Part shown: in pieces, positions 8,474 to 16,908 of the stretch | How the letters are laid out: each line of letters starts with the position of its first letter | Numbering within the stretch: the first letter of the stretch is position 1 | Source: Phenylobacterium sp. LH3H17 | GTDB taxonomy: Bacteria > Pseudomonadota > Alphaproteobacteria > Caulobacterales > Caulobacteraceae | Length of the DNA: 64,000 nt | Assembly (NCBI RefSeq): GCF_024298925.1 | Contig: NZ_CP101283.1 | Coordinates: 1,927,001 to 1,991,000 of the forward strand | Direction: 5' to 3' | Notes under the pieces: generated by a model | The model's input: only the letters and a program-made list of their open reading frames with translations | The model's database searches: none | Told to the model about the DNA's origin: nothing | Program-made: the position numbers and the translations under genes

Positions 8474-9357
8474 GGCGCGGGCCACAGCCAGGCCGCTCCG
8501 CGCACGCCTGAGGAATCGCCGTGCAGCGCGGCGCGCACCGGGGTGGTGAAGACGTCGGAGAAGACCCTGGGCGCGATGGCGCCGGGCAGGCGGGCATAGA
8601 GTTCTGCCAGGTTCGACATGCCGCCCCCCAGGACGATCACGTCCGGGTCGATCACGTCACAGACCACCGCCAGGCCGCGGGCCAGCCGGTCCACATAGCG
8701 GTCCAGGGCCGCGGCGGCCTGGGCGTCCCCTGCGCGGGCGGCGGCCACCACGGCCTCGCTGCTGGCCGCCCCGGCGTCCCGGGCGAAACCGGTCCCGGAA
8801 ACCCAGAGCTCCATGCAGTTTCGCCGTCCGCACCAGCAGGCGGGGCCCGGATGTTCGTCGTCGTTGGGCCAGGGCAGGGGCATGTGGCCCCACTCGCCGG
8901 CGAAGGCGTTGCGACCCTCCAGGACTTGACCGTCCACGGTGATGCCCGCGCCGCAGCCGGTGCCGAGGATGGCGGCGAACACTGTGCGCTCCCCCGCGCC
9001 GGCGCCGTCAGCGGCCTCGGAGAGGGCCAGGCAGTTGGCGTCGTTGGCGTAGCGCACCGGCCGCCCGAGCGTCCGCGCCAGGTCCTGTGGGAAAGGGTGG
9101 CCGTTCAACTCGGTGGAGTTGGCGTTGCGCATCAGGCCGGTGGCCGGGGAGGGCGAGCCCGGCCCACAGACCCCGATCCGGGAGGCGGTCGCGCCCGCTT
9201 GGCGTTCCGCCTCGGTCACCAGGTCGCGCACTGCCTCCAGTCCGGCCTCATAGGTTCTTGGCGATGCCCCGCGTACGCGCGCCAGGAAACGGCCGTCGGC
9301 GTCGAGCGCCGCAGCCTCGATCTTGGTGCCGCCGAAATCCACCCCGATGCGGATCAT
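8470..9357 (-). CDS. ROK family sugar kinase (fructokinase/NagK-like)
   Basis: The 295-residue protein has the ROK layout: ATP-phosphate motif GVDFGGTKIE at the N-terminus, catalytic region NDANCLALSEA, GTGCGAGI, and the zinc site GHMPLP...CWCGRRNCMELW near residues 157-180. It phosphorylates a hexose or N-acetylhexosamine; the exact sugar cannot be read from sequence. Cytoplasmic. It shares a 4-nt stop/start overlap with dinB, an association with no obvious functional logic. Confidence 0.86.
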   Translation of the reverse strand: MIRIGVDFGGTKIEAAALDADGRFLARVRGASPRTYEAGLEAVRDLVTEAERQAGATASRIGVCGPGSPSPATGLMRNANSTELNGHPFPQDLARTLGRPVRYANDANCLALSEAADGAGAGERTVFAAILGTGCGAGITVDGQVLEGRNAFAGEWGHMPLPWPNDDEHPGPACWCGRRNCMELWVSGTGFARDAGAASSEAVVAAARAGDAQAAAALDRYVDRLARGLAVVCDVIDPDVIVLGGGMSNLAELYARLPGAIAPRVFSDVFTTPVRAALHGDSSGVRGAAWLWPAP

Positions 9358-9478
9358 AGGGTCATGGTTTGTTCCGTTTCGACGGGAAGTTCAATGGCGC
9401 GTGGCCCGGCATCTTTGCAGCGCCACCCTGAGGTGTTGCTCGAACCCACCGTCCTGGCTCCCCCGAAGGTTAGCTTCC

Positions 9479-9562
9479 ATGAGACATGCATTGTGGGCCT
9501 GCGCCCTGCTGGCGACCGCCGGCGCCGCTCCGGCGGCCCCAGCGCCAGCGCCCGAGACCTGA
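9479..9562 (+). CDS. Possible 27-codon leader or remnant of a secreted protein
   Basis: A short frame encodes MRHALWACALLATAGAAPAA followed by Pro/Ala residues, then stops. It looks like a complete signal peptide without a mature domain. It could be a relic of a secreted protein or chance. It lies in the gap between the ROK kinase and the HAD gene, which otherwise shows nothing recognisable. Confidence 0.2.
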   Translation: MRHALWACALLATAGAAPAAPAPAPET

Positions 9563-9566
9563 CGCT

Positions 9567-10250
9567 TCAGCCGATCGCCGCCTCAATGGCCGCGCGCAGT
9601 TCGTCCCAGTCGTCGATCCGGGTGTGGCGATCCGGCGCGGAGGGGGCGAGCGGCTGCAGCCGCCTGTCAGCCACCATCTGGAAACGGATGACGTGCGGCG
9701 CGCTCTCGGCCACCGAGTCGAGGTTGGACATCAGGTCATCGACAAAGACGGCCGGCGCGCGAACCTGGTTGGCCATGCCCGCCGCCAGCGGGCCCTTGGG
9801 CCCGGTGTTGAGCACCAGCGGATAGTCCATCCGGTGGCGGCCCAGCCAGCGGGCCCTAGCCAGCCGGGCGGGCCCGGGGGCGTTGGTGAAGATCACCACG
9901 CTCGCCTGGCGCGATAGCGCCTCCAGCGCGCCGACCGCGCCGGGCGCGGGCTCCATGTCGCCGCAGCCATAGCGAAAGAAATCGTCGAAGTGGTTCCGGC
10001 CGTCGGCGATGGGCAGATGCTCGGCCTCTCCAGGTCGGAAGATGTTCTGGAACAGGGCGAAGCGATCGACCCTGAACTCCAGGCCGCGTCCTTCCAGGAA
10101 TCGGCCAAAGCCTTCCATGAACAGGCCCAGCACCTCGTCGACGTCCACCAGCAACAACGGCTTCGCGGGATCGACGCCGAGGTCGGCCAGGTTCGGCGGT
10201 TTGACTGGCCGGGCGGAGAAAGGCGGGGTGTCGGTCAGCGGGCTCTCCAT
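9567..10250 (-). CDS. HAD superfamily hydrolase
   Basis: The 227-residue protein contains HAD motif I as LLLVDVDEVLG (nucleophile and acid Asp), motif II as VIFTNAPG (Thr), and motif IV as FVDDLMSN. It likely hydrolyses a phosphate ester; no closer match is evident. Cytoplasmic. It is transcribed away from divK and shares that intergenic region, including the CtrA-like box that starts six bases before its start codon. Confidence 0.78.
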   Translation of the reverse strand: MESPLTDTPPFSARPVKPPNLADLGVDPAKPLLLVDVDEVLGLFMEGFGRFLEGRGLEFRVDRFALFQNIFRPGEAEHLPIADGRNHFDDFFRYGCGDMEPAPGAVGALEALSRQASVVIFTNAPGPARLARARWLGRHRMDYPLVLNTGPKGPLAAGMANQVRAPAVFVDDLMSNLDSVAESAPHVIRFQMVADRRLQPLAPSAPDRHTRIDDWDELRAAIEAAIG

Positions 10251-10255
10251 CGCGA

Positions 10256-10270
10256 CTAACGCGAGTTTAA
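10256..10270. promoter_or_regulatory. CtrA-like box upstream of divK
   Basis: CTAA-N7-TTAA matches the CtrA consensus TTAA-N7-TTAA except for the first base. It lies 80 bp before the divK ATG, in the divergent HAD/divK intergenic region. In Caulobacter, divK is a known CtrA-activated gene, so placement supports function; binding is inferred. Confidence 0.55.
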
Positions 10271-10349
10271 GGATATCCGTGTGATCAAGGTCTCAATGGT
10301 GGGGGCGGTGCTCGATTCGCGCAGCCTCGACGGCATCGTCGGGACGTCA

Positions 10350-10715
10350 ATGGCCAAGAAAGTCCTCATCGTCGAGGATAACGAGCTGAACATGAAGCTG
10401 TTTCATGATCTGCTCGACGCCCAGGGCTACGAAACCCTGCAGACCCGCGAGGGATTGCAGGCGCTCGCCTTGGCGCGAGAGCATCGCCCCGACCTGATTC
10501 TCATGGACATCCAGCTCCCGGAGATCTCGGGACTCGAAGTCACCAAGTGGCTGAAGGAAGACGACGAGCTCGCCCATATCCCGGTCGTGGCCGTCACCGC
10601 CTTCGCCATGAAGGGCGATGAGGAGCGCATTCGCGAAGGCGGCTGCGAGGCCTACATCTCCAAACCCATATCGGTGTCGCACTTCCTCGACACGATCCGC
10701 CGCTTGCTGGGCTAG
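10350..10715 (+). CDS. divK: Cell-cycle response regulator DivK
   Basis: A single-domain receiver of 121 residues, nearly identical in outline to Caulobacter Div[21 protein letters not shown], phosphoacceptor Asp53 in [13 protein letters not shown], switch Thr in [14 protein letters not shown], and Lys in YISKPISV. DivK is phosphorylated by DivJ and dephosphorylated by PleC. At the cell poles it controls the CckA-CtrA pathway by binding DivL. ATG at 10350 is chosen by homology; 23 further in-frame codons upstream have no family counterpart. pleD begins 5 nt after its stop. Confidence 0.97.
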   Translation: MAKKVLIVEDNELNMKLFHDLLDAQGYETLQTREGLQALALAREHRPDLILMDIQLPEISGLEVTKWLKEDDELAHIPVVAVTAFAMKGDEERIREGGCEAYISKPISVSHFLDTIRRLLG

Positions 10716-10720
10716 TCGCC

Positions 10721-12085
10721 ATGTCCGCCCGTATCCTCGTGGTCGATGACATCGAGGCCAACGTCCGCCTGCTGGAAGCCAAGCTGACCGCCGAGTACTA
10801 CGAGGTGCTGACGGCCTATGACGGCCCGACGGCGCTGGCTATCGCCGCGGCCGAGAAGCCCGACATCGTGCTGCTGGACGTGATGATGCCCGGCATGGAC
10901 GGATTCCAGGTCTGCCGCCGGCTGAAGGACGATCCCGAGACCCGCCACGTGCCCGTGGTGCTGGTGACGGCGCTGGACGGCCGCGCCGACCGCATCGCCG
11001 GCCTCGAGGCCGGAGCCGACGAATTCCTCACCAAACCCATCGACGACGTCATGCTGTTCGCCCGGGTGCGCAGCCTGACCCGGCTGAAGATGGTGATCGA
11101 CGAGCTGCGCGACCGGGAGGCCTCGGGCCGCCGGATGGGCGTGATCGCCGGCGCCTCCTCGCGCCTGGGCGGCACGGGCGGTCGGGTGCTCATTGTCGAC
11201 GACCATGAGCGCCAGGCCCAGCGGGTGGCCGCCGAACTGGCCATCGAGCATCGCCCGGTGATCGAAACCTCGCCGGAAAAGGCCATGATGACCGCCAAGG
11301 GGCCGGTCGACCTGATCATCATCAATGCGACGGCGCGGTCCTTTGACGGCCTGCGCTTCGCCGCTCAACTGCGGTCGGACGAGGCCACGCGTCATCTGCC
11401 GATCCTGGCGGTGGTGGACTTCGACGAGCGTTCGCGGCTAGTGAAGGCCCTGGAGATCGGCGTCAACGACGTGCTCTCCAAGCCGATCGACCCGCAGGAG
11501 CTGGCCGCCCGGGCGCGCACCCAGATCCGCCGCAAGCGCTACACCGACTATCTGCGCGACAATCTCGATCATTCGCTGGAGTTGGCGGTCACCGACCAAC
11601 TCACCGGCCTGCACAATCGCCGCTACATGGTGGGGCAACTCGAGGCTCTGGTTAAGCGCGCGGCGCTGGGCGGCGACGAGGTCGCCTGCCTGCTGATCGA
11701 CATCGACCACTTCAAGAAGATCAACGACGGCTACGGCCACGATGTCGGCGACGAGGTGCTGCGCGAGTTCGCCGTGCGCCTGGCCTCCAACGTGCGCGCC
11801 ATCGACCTGCCGTGCCGCTACGGCGGCGAGGAGTTCGTGGTGGTCATGCCCGACACCAAGATCGAGGACGCCGAGCGGATCGCCGAACGCATCCGCCTGC
11901 ACGTGGCCGGTTCGCCGTTCCGCGTCATGGGCGGCTCGGAGCTCCTGACGGTGACCATCTCGATCGGCGTCGCGGCGACCATCGGCTCGGCGGACACGCC
12001 CGAGCACCTTCTCAAGCGCGCCGACGAGGCCGTCTACGAAGCCAAGGCTTCAGGGCGCAACAAGGTCATCGCACGGGCGGCGTAG
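10721..12085 (+). CDS. pleD: Diguanylate cyclase response regulator PleD
   Basis: 454 residues in the PleD order REC-REC-GGDEF. The first receiver has phosphoacceptor Asp53 (IVLLDVMMPGMDG). The second (about 155-275) lacks that Asp (LIIINATARSFDG) and acts as a dimerisation adaptor. The cyclase has GGEEF with the inhibitory I-site RxxD (RAID) five residues before it. PleD makes c-di-GMP at the stalked pole and drives the swarmer-to-stalked transition, including flagellum loss and holdfast and stalk formation. It is co-transcribed with divK, and the holdfast cluster lies in the same window. Confidence 0.97.
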   Translation: MSARILVVDDIEANVRLLEAKLTAEYYEVLTAYDGPTALAIAAAEKPDIVLLDVMMPGMDGFQVCRRLKDDPETRHVPVVLVTALDGRADRIAGLEAGADEFLTKPIDDVMLFARVRSLTRLKMVIDELRDREASGRRMGVIAGASSRLGGTGGRVLIVDDHERQAQRVAAELAIEHRPVIETSPEKAMMTAKGPVDLIIINATARSFDGLRFAAQLRSDEATRHLPILAVVDFDERSRLVKALEIGVNDVLSKPIDPQELAARARTQIRRKRYTDYLRDNLDHSLELAVTDQLTGLHNRRYMVGQLEALVKRAALGGDEVACLLIDIDHFKKINDGYGHDVGDEVLREFAVRLASNVRAIDLPCRYGGEEFVVVMPDTKIEDAERIAERIRLHVAGSPFRVMGGSELLTVTISIGVAATIGSADTPEHLLKRADEAVYEAKASGRNKVIARAA

Positions 12086-12130
12086 CGGCCAAGGCGGGGC
12101 TGCACGCCACCCAGTCTCAAATCACAACGA

Positions 12131-12160
12131 AAAACGCCCGGTCGCGAGACCGGGCGTTTT
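12131..12160. terminator. Bidirectional terminator between pleD and rpmG
   Basis: Perfect stem ACGCCCGGTC/GACCGGGCGT around a GCGA loop, with A-run on the left and T-run on the right. It can terminate both convergent transcripts. Confidence 0.88.
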
Positions 12161-12188
12161 CATGAGGTCGGCAGATCGAGGCGCTGGC

Positions 12189-12356
12189 CTACTTGATCTT
12201 GCCTTCCTTGAATTCGACGTGCTTGCGCACGACCGGGTCATACTTCTTCATGACCAGCTTGTCGGTCTTGGTGCGGGCGTTCTTCTTCGTCACGTAGAAG
12301 TAGCCGGTGTCCGCCGACGAGTTCAGGCGGATCTTGATGGAGGCGGGCTTCGCCAT
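12189..12356 (-). CDS. rpmG: 50S ribosomal protein L33
   Basis: A 55-residue basic protein with the L33 pattern [11 protein letters not shown]...[33 protein letters not shown]. It is the Cys-free form, lacking the zinc-binding CxxC pairs. Length matches the alphaproteobacterial family exactly, which fixes the ATG at 12356 rather than the longer frame. It binds near the E site of the large subunit. Confidence 0.97.
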   Translation of the reverse strand: MAKPASIKIRLNSSADTGYFYVTKKNARTKTDKLVMKKYDPVVRKHVEFKEGKIK

Positions 12357-12408
12357 GGTCGGTCCTCGCGGGGCCGGCAAGACCGGCAGGTGTTCGAAAG
12401 AGCCGCGG

Positions 12409-12436
12409 ACAATACGAATCCCGAACCTAAAGTCAA
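12409..12436 (-). promoter_or_regulatory. Candidate housekeeping promoter of rpmG
   Basis: On the minus strand TTGACT (12436-12431) and TATTGT (12414-12409) are separated by 16 bp, about 50 bp before the rpmG start. This is a good sigma-70-type match in a GC-rich setting. Confidence 0.5.
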
Positions 12437-12596
12437 TGCGGGCCACGCAACTATGCGCTCCCGACGGCACGAAGGCGGCGCGGCCCAGCCTTGGCGCGGG
12501 CTGGCGGCTCGCGAACGCAGGATGGCGCCCTGAAGACCCTGCGGGGTCCGCATCGCGGCCGACCCTTGCCGAACCCTTGAGGGGGAGGCGAAAGCC

Positions 12597-13304
12597 CTAC
12601 AGGTGGCTGAACTTCGTCCTGGCGCTGCCGAACCGCATGAAGGGCCGTGGCCGGCTGGGGTCGGCCATCCGGCTCACCGCCTCGCCGATCATGGTGCGGG
12701 TGACCGCGGGCAGGGGCAGGGCGATGGCGTCGTCGAAGTCGACCCAGGCGATCTCCTCCAACTCCCCGCAGTCAGGTTCGCGGTCCAGGCTGACCAGTCG
12801 CTCTGCGTCGGCCATGAGGAACCAGGTGTCGAACCGCTTGGCCAGCATCGGCGGGGTGATGGCGCGGGCGACGATGTCCAGCGCCTCAAGGTCCGGCGCC
12901 GCGCCATGGGCGGCGAACTCGCGCCAGGGCCCGGCCAGCGGCCGGACCGGCGCCTTCTTGGCGAGCAGCAGGCCGGCTTCCTCGAAGGTCTCGCGCACGG
13001 CGGCCAGCGCCAGGGCCCGGCCGCGGGCCTTCGGGACATGGGCCTCGAACCGGGCGGCGACGTCGGGGGTCAGGTCCGTGGCGAAGGGCGCGCGGAAGTC
13101 GCTGCGGTCTATACGTCCGCCGGGGAAGACCCAGAGGTCGGGCATGAAGTCGTGACCGCTGTTGCGTTTGCCCATCAGGACTTGCGGCGTCTTGCGGTCG
13201 CGCCGCACGATAATCAAGGTGGCGGCGTTGCGGGGTTTGACGGCGCGCGATCCCTCGGCGCGCAGGCGTCCCTCAGGACGCCGGACAGGTGCGGTCTGGC
13301 TCAT
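12597..13304 (-). CDS. NUDIX hydrolase
   Basis: The 235-residue protein has a NUDIX box split by a long insertion: PGGRID near residue 61, then VRETFEEAGLLLA near 103-115 supplying the metal-binding RExxEE. It ends with a C-terminal segment of the NUDT19/CoA-diphosphatase-like type (ITPPMLAKRFDTWFLMA). The substrate is probably a nucleoside-diphosphate derivative or CoA thioester, but this is inference. Cytoplasmic. Confidence 0.82.
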   Translation of the reverse strand: MSQTAPVRRPEGRLRAEGSRAVKPRNAATLIIVRRDRKTPQVLMGKRNSGHDFMPDLWVFPGGRIDRSDFRAPFATDLTPDVAARFEAHVPKARGRALALAAVRETFEEAGLLLAKKAPVRPLAGPWREFAAHGAAPDLEALDIVARAITPPMLAKRFDTWFLMADAERLVSLDREPDCGELEEIAWVDFDDAIALPLPAVTRTMIGEAVSRMADPSRPRPFMRFGSARTKFSHL

Positions 13305-13358
13305 GAAACAATTGTATGGGCCGACTCGGGGCCTGGGAACGGCGCCCTTACGTCAACT

Positions 13359-13781
13359 TCACAGGGCGACCAGCACCGCGCCCACGGCGATCAGCGCCAC
13401 GCCGGCCCAGTTGGCCGCCGATAGCTTCTCACCCAGGAAGATCGCGGCGAACACGGCCACCAACACCACGCTCAGCTTGTCGACGGGCGCCACACGCGCG
13501 GCGTCGCCCAGCTTCAGGGCGCGGAAATAGCAGAGCCAGGAGGCTCCGGTCGCCAGGCCCGACAGCACCAGGAACAGGTAGGTCCGCGGCGAGACCGAGC
13601 CGGGCGAGCGCCACTGGCCAGTGGCCGTGACGATCAGGGCCGCGACCCCCAGAATCACCAGGGTTCGGATCAGAGTCGCGTAGTCGGAGTTGATGTTGTC
13701 GACGCCGACCTTGGCGAACACGGCCGTCAGGGCCGCGAAGCCCGCCGAGAGCATCGCCCACATTTGCCAGGAAGAGAGCAT
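13359..13781 (-). CDS. EamA-like half transporter (small DMT-type)
   Basis: A 140-residue membrane protein with one EamA repeat and four or five hydrophobic segments (MWAMLSAGFAALTAVFAKVG, TLVILGVAALIVTA, YLFLVLSGLATGASWLCY, VVLVAVFAAIFLGEKLS, WAGVALIAVGAVL). Single-repeat members act as homodimers; the substrate is unknown. ATG at 13781 follows GAGG at good spacing. Two upstream ATGs are possible but lack a ribosome binding site. Confidence 0.8.
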   Translation of the reverse strand: MLSSWQMWAMLSAGFAALTAVFAKVGVDNINSDYATLIRTLVILGVAALIVTATGQWRSPGSVSPRTYLFLVLSGLATGASWLCYFRALKLGDAARVAPVDKLSVVLVAVFAAIFLGEKLSAANWAGVALIAVGAVLVAL

Positions 13782-13831
13782 GGCCGACCTCGTCATTCGG
13801 ATTTCCCGCGTCAACCTATACTGTGCGTCGC

Positions 13832-14521
13832 ATGATTGAACGGCTGAAGTCCCTCATCGGCCGCCTAGAGGCCCGGACACTCGCGGTGTGGATCGCCGTT
13901 GTCGGCGCTCCCTGGTTCTTTCTCGCCATCGCCGACGAGGTGGGCGAGGGGGAGACCGACCTGGTCGACCGCAGCCTGCTCCTCGCCTTGCGGACCCCGG
14001 GCCTGCCCGGAGATCCGATCGGGCCGCGCTGGTTCGAGGAGGCGATGCGCGACATCACCGCGCTCGGCGGCTTCACCCTCCTGACCATCACCACCATCGT
14101 CGCGGTGCTGCTGCTGGTCTTCCACGACCGGCGGCGGGAGGCCTTGATCTTCGGAGCGACGGTGGTCCTGGCCCAGGCCTCGAGCGAGCTGCTGAAGGCG
14201 CTCTACGATCGGCCGCGGCCCTCGCTGGTGACCCATGGCAGCATCGTCTACTCGCAGAGCTTCCCTAGCGGGCATTCGACCTTGTCGGCGGCCACATTCT
14301 TCACCCTGGCCGCGGTGGTTGCGAGCGTGGAGACGAAGAAGCGCACCAAGGTGCTTATCTTCGGTCTGGCGATCCTGTTCGTGGTGACGGTCGGGGTCAG
14401 CCGGGTTTATCTGGGCGTCCACTGGCCTACCGATGTCCTGGCAGGATGGGCCTTGGGTGCGAGCTGGGCCTTGGTGGCCTGGGTCGTCCTGGGGTTGACC
14501 CGGCCGCGAAGGCCCATCTAG
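13832..14521 (+). CDS. PAP2 family membrane phosphatase
   Basis: A 229-residue protein with the complete lipid-phosphate phosphatase signature: KALYDRPRP (K-x6-RP), PSGHS, and SRVYLGVHWPTDVLAG (SR-x5-H-x3-D), among five or six membrane spans. It may hydrolyse undecaprenyl diphosphate, phosphatidic acid or a similar lipid phosphate. ATG at 13832 or GTG at 13823 could start it. Its TAG stop shares a CTAG palindrome with the convergent rnr stop. Confidence 0.88.
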   Translation: MIERLKSLIGRLEARTLAVWIAVVGAPWFFLAIADEVGEGETDLVDRSLLLALRTPGLPGDPIGPRWFEEAMRDITALGGFTLLTITTIVAVLLLVFHDRRREALIFGATVVLAQASSELLKALYDRPRPSLVTHGSIVYSQSFPSGHSTLSAATFFTLAAVVASVETKKRTKVLIFGLAILFVVTVGVSRVYLGVHWPTDVLAGWALGASWALVAWVVLGLTRPRRPI

Positions 14522-16851
14522 CGCTTAGCCTTCTTGCCGGCCTTGCGCTTGACGCCCTTGGGCAGGGCGCTCTTGCCGGCGCCGCCTCCGCGCTTGGGGC
14601 CGGAGAACTGGCGGTCGCGCATGCCGAGCCTGGGGCGCGGCGCATTGGGATCGGCCGCCGCCGGCTCGCTCAGCATGTCGAACAACAGGCCGCCGGTGAC
14701 CGGCGTGGCCTCGCGCAACCGCACCTCCACAGTCATGCCCAGGGGCCAGCGGGCGCCGGTGCGTTCGCCGACCAGGGCGTGCGTCCGGTCGTCATGGACG
14801 AAGTACTCGCCGCCCAGGGTGGAGACCGGGATGAGCCCGTCCGCGCCGGTCTCGTCCAGGCGGATGAACAGGCCGAAACGCGTAACCCCGGTGATGCGGC
14901 CGGTGAAGGTCGCCCCGATCCGGTCGGACAGGAAGGCGGCCACATAGCGGTCGGTGGCGTCGCGCTCGGCGGCCATGGCCCGGCGCTCGGCGAAGGTGAT
15001 CCGCTCGGCGGTGTCCTTCATCTGGGCGATGTCGCGGTCGGTCAGACCGTCGGAGCCCAGGCCCAGGGCCTTGATCAGCGCCCGGTGCACGATCAGGTCG
15101 GCATAGCGCCGGATCGGCGAGGTGAAGTGGGCGTAGCGGTCGAGGTTGAGGCCGAAGTGGCCGATGTTCTCGGTGGCGTAGATCGCCTGCATCTGGGTGC
15201 GTAGCACCACCTCGTTGACGATCTGGGCGTGCGGCCCCTCGCGGGTCTCGACCAGCAACTTGTTGAACCGATCGGTGCGCGGGGCTTCGCCCTTGGCCCA
15301 GTTGATCCCGAGGGTCTGCAGGAACTCCGCCAGGGACTGGACCTTCTCCTGGCTGGGGGTGTCGTGGATCCGGTAGATCAGCGGGGTCTTCTTCTGCTCC
15401 AGGGTCTCGGCGGCGCAGACATTGGCCTGGACCATCATTTCCTCGATCAGCCTGTGGGCTTCGAGCGAGGGCCGGGCGGTGATCGAGGTGATCTCTCCCT
15501 CCGCGCTGATGACGATCTTCCGCTCCGAGCTCTCGATGGCCAGGGGCGAGCGGGCGATCCGGCCCTTCAGCATGGTGTGATAGGCCGCCCACAGCGGCTT
15601 CAGGACCGGCTCGAGCAGCGGGTTGGTGTGATCGTCCGGGAAACCGTCGATGGCCCGCTGGGCCTGTTCGTAGGAGAGCTTGGCGGCCGAGCGCATCAGG
15701 CCGCGCACGAACTTGTGGGAGCGCTTGCGACCGTCCCTGCCGAACACCATCCGCACGGCGATGCAGGCGCGGTTCTCACCCTGGCGCAGAGAGCAGAGGC
15801 CGGCGGACAGCCGCTCGGGCAGCATGGGCTCCACCCGGTCGGGGAAATAGACGCTGTTGCCCTTGTCGTGGGCTTCCTTGTCCAGGGCCGAGCCCGGCCG
15901 CACATAGGCGGCGACATCGGCGATGGCCACCCAGACGATCCAGCCGTCTTCGTTCTTGGGATCGGTGTCGGGCTCGGCATAGACCGCGTCGTCGTGGTCC
16001 CGGGCGTCGGGCGGGTCGATGGTCAGCAGCGGCACGGCGCGCAGGTCCTCGCGGCCCGAGAGGGTCGGGGCTTGAGCGGCCTCGGCCTCCGCTTCGGCGG
16101 CCTGGGTGAATCCCGTGGGGATGCCGTGCGAATGGATGGCGATCAGCGAGGCCGCGCGCGGCTGGTCGACCCGGCCGACCACCTCCAGCACCTTGCCGCG
16201 CTTGGGCCCGTAGCGGCCGTCCGCACCGCTGACCTGGGCCAGGACCAGGTCGCCGTCGCTGAGGTTCTCGGCCTCGGCCGGGACCAGCAGCAGGCTTTCC
16301 TTGGACTTGCGGTCCACGGGCTCGACGCGGACCTGGCGGTTGGCCTTGCGGACCACGCCCAGGATGCGGTGGGCGCTCTGACCCAGGCGCTTGATCATCC
16401 GCGCCTCGGTCTCGCCGTTCTCCAAGACCGTGAAGCGGACGAGCAGGCGGTCGCCCAGGCCGGGCGCGCCGCCGACGGCCTCGCGGCGGTCAGGGGCAAG
16501 GCGGACGCTGGGTGCGTCCTCGCCCTTGGTCAGGCGGACCATCAGCTCGCCGTCGGCATCCTTCTCGACCACATCGACCACCCCGACCTCGGGCAGGGCG
16601 CCGGACTCGGCGAATGCCTTGCGGCCACGCTTGCCCAGCGCTCCGGATTCTTCGAGTTCCTTGAGCATGTCGCGCAGGGCGCGGCGATCGGCGCCCTTCA
16701 GCCCGAAGGCCTTGGCGATATCGGCCTTGCCGGTCTCACGGGCTTCGCGAACGTACTGGAGCAGGGTGTCGCGATCAGGCAGGCCCTGGACGGGCCTCCC
16801 CGGTCCCTTGGGGGCGAAGCGTGCGGATTTCGGCGTACGTGTCTTGGGCAT
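14518..16851 (-). CDS. rnr: Ribonuclease R
   Basis: 777 residues. It has an N-terminal winged-helix region, cold-shock-type OB folds, an RNB catalytic domain with the acidic cluster DPPDARDHDDAVYAE near residue 280, a C-terminal S1 domain (ATFTGRITGVTRFGLFIRLDETGADGLIPVSTL) and a Lys-rich tail ending KGVKRKAGKKAKR. It is a processive 3'-5' exoribonuclease that degrades structured RNA and takes part in trans-translation decay and stress survival. It ends in a 4-nt convergent overlap with the PAP2 gene. Confidence 0.96.
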   Translation of the reverse strand: MPKTRTPKSARFAPKGPGRPVQGLPDRDTLLQYVREARETGKADIAKAFGLKGADRRALRDMLKELEESGALGKRGRKAFAESGALPEVGVVDVVEKDADGELMVRLTKGEDAPSVRLAPDRREAVGGAPGLGDRLLVRFTVLENGETEARMIKRLGQSAHRILGVVRKANRQVRVEPVDRKSKESLLLVPAEAENLSDGDLVLAQVSGADGRYGPKRGKVLEVVGRVDQPRAASLIAIHSHGIPTGFTQAAEAEAEAAQAPTLSGREDLRAVPLLTIDPPDARDHDDAVYAEPDTDPKNEDGWIVWVAIADVAAYVRPGSALDKEAHDKGNSVYFPDRVEPMLPERLSAGLCSLRQGENRACIAVRMVFGRDGRKRSHKFVRGLMRSAAKLSYEQAQRAIDGFPDDHTNPLLEPVLKPLWAAYHTMLKGRIARSPLAIESSERKIVISAEGEITSITARPSLEAHRLIEEMMVQANVCAAETLEQKKTPLIYRIHDTPSQEKVQSLAEFLQTLGINWAKGEAPRTDRFNKLLVETREGPHAQIVNEVVLRTQMQAIYATENIGHFGLNLDRYAHFTSPIRRYADLIVHRALIKALGLGSDGLTDRDIAQMKDTAERITFAERRAMAAERDATDRYVAAFLSDRIGATFTGRITGVTRFGLFIRLDETGADGLIPVSTLGGEYFVHDDRTHALVGERTGARWPLGMTVEVRLREATPVTGGLLFDMLSEPAAADPNAPRPRLGMRDRQFSGPKRGGGAGKSALPKGVKRKAGKKAKR

Positions 16852-16908
16852 CCCGCACTTCTAACGCGGGAATCGACATTCGGCTCGCGGGAACTCGGGC
16901 CGTGACCC

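Noticed and set aside
9358..9420. Possible LexA box ahead of the ROK kinase-dinB unit
   Set aside because: GTTCC and GAAGTTC words are present but not in the GTTC-N7-GTTC spacing used by alphaproteobacterial LexA.
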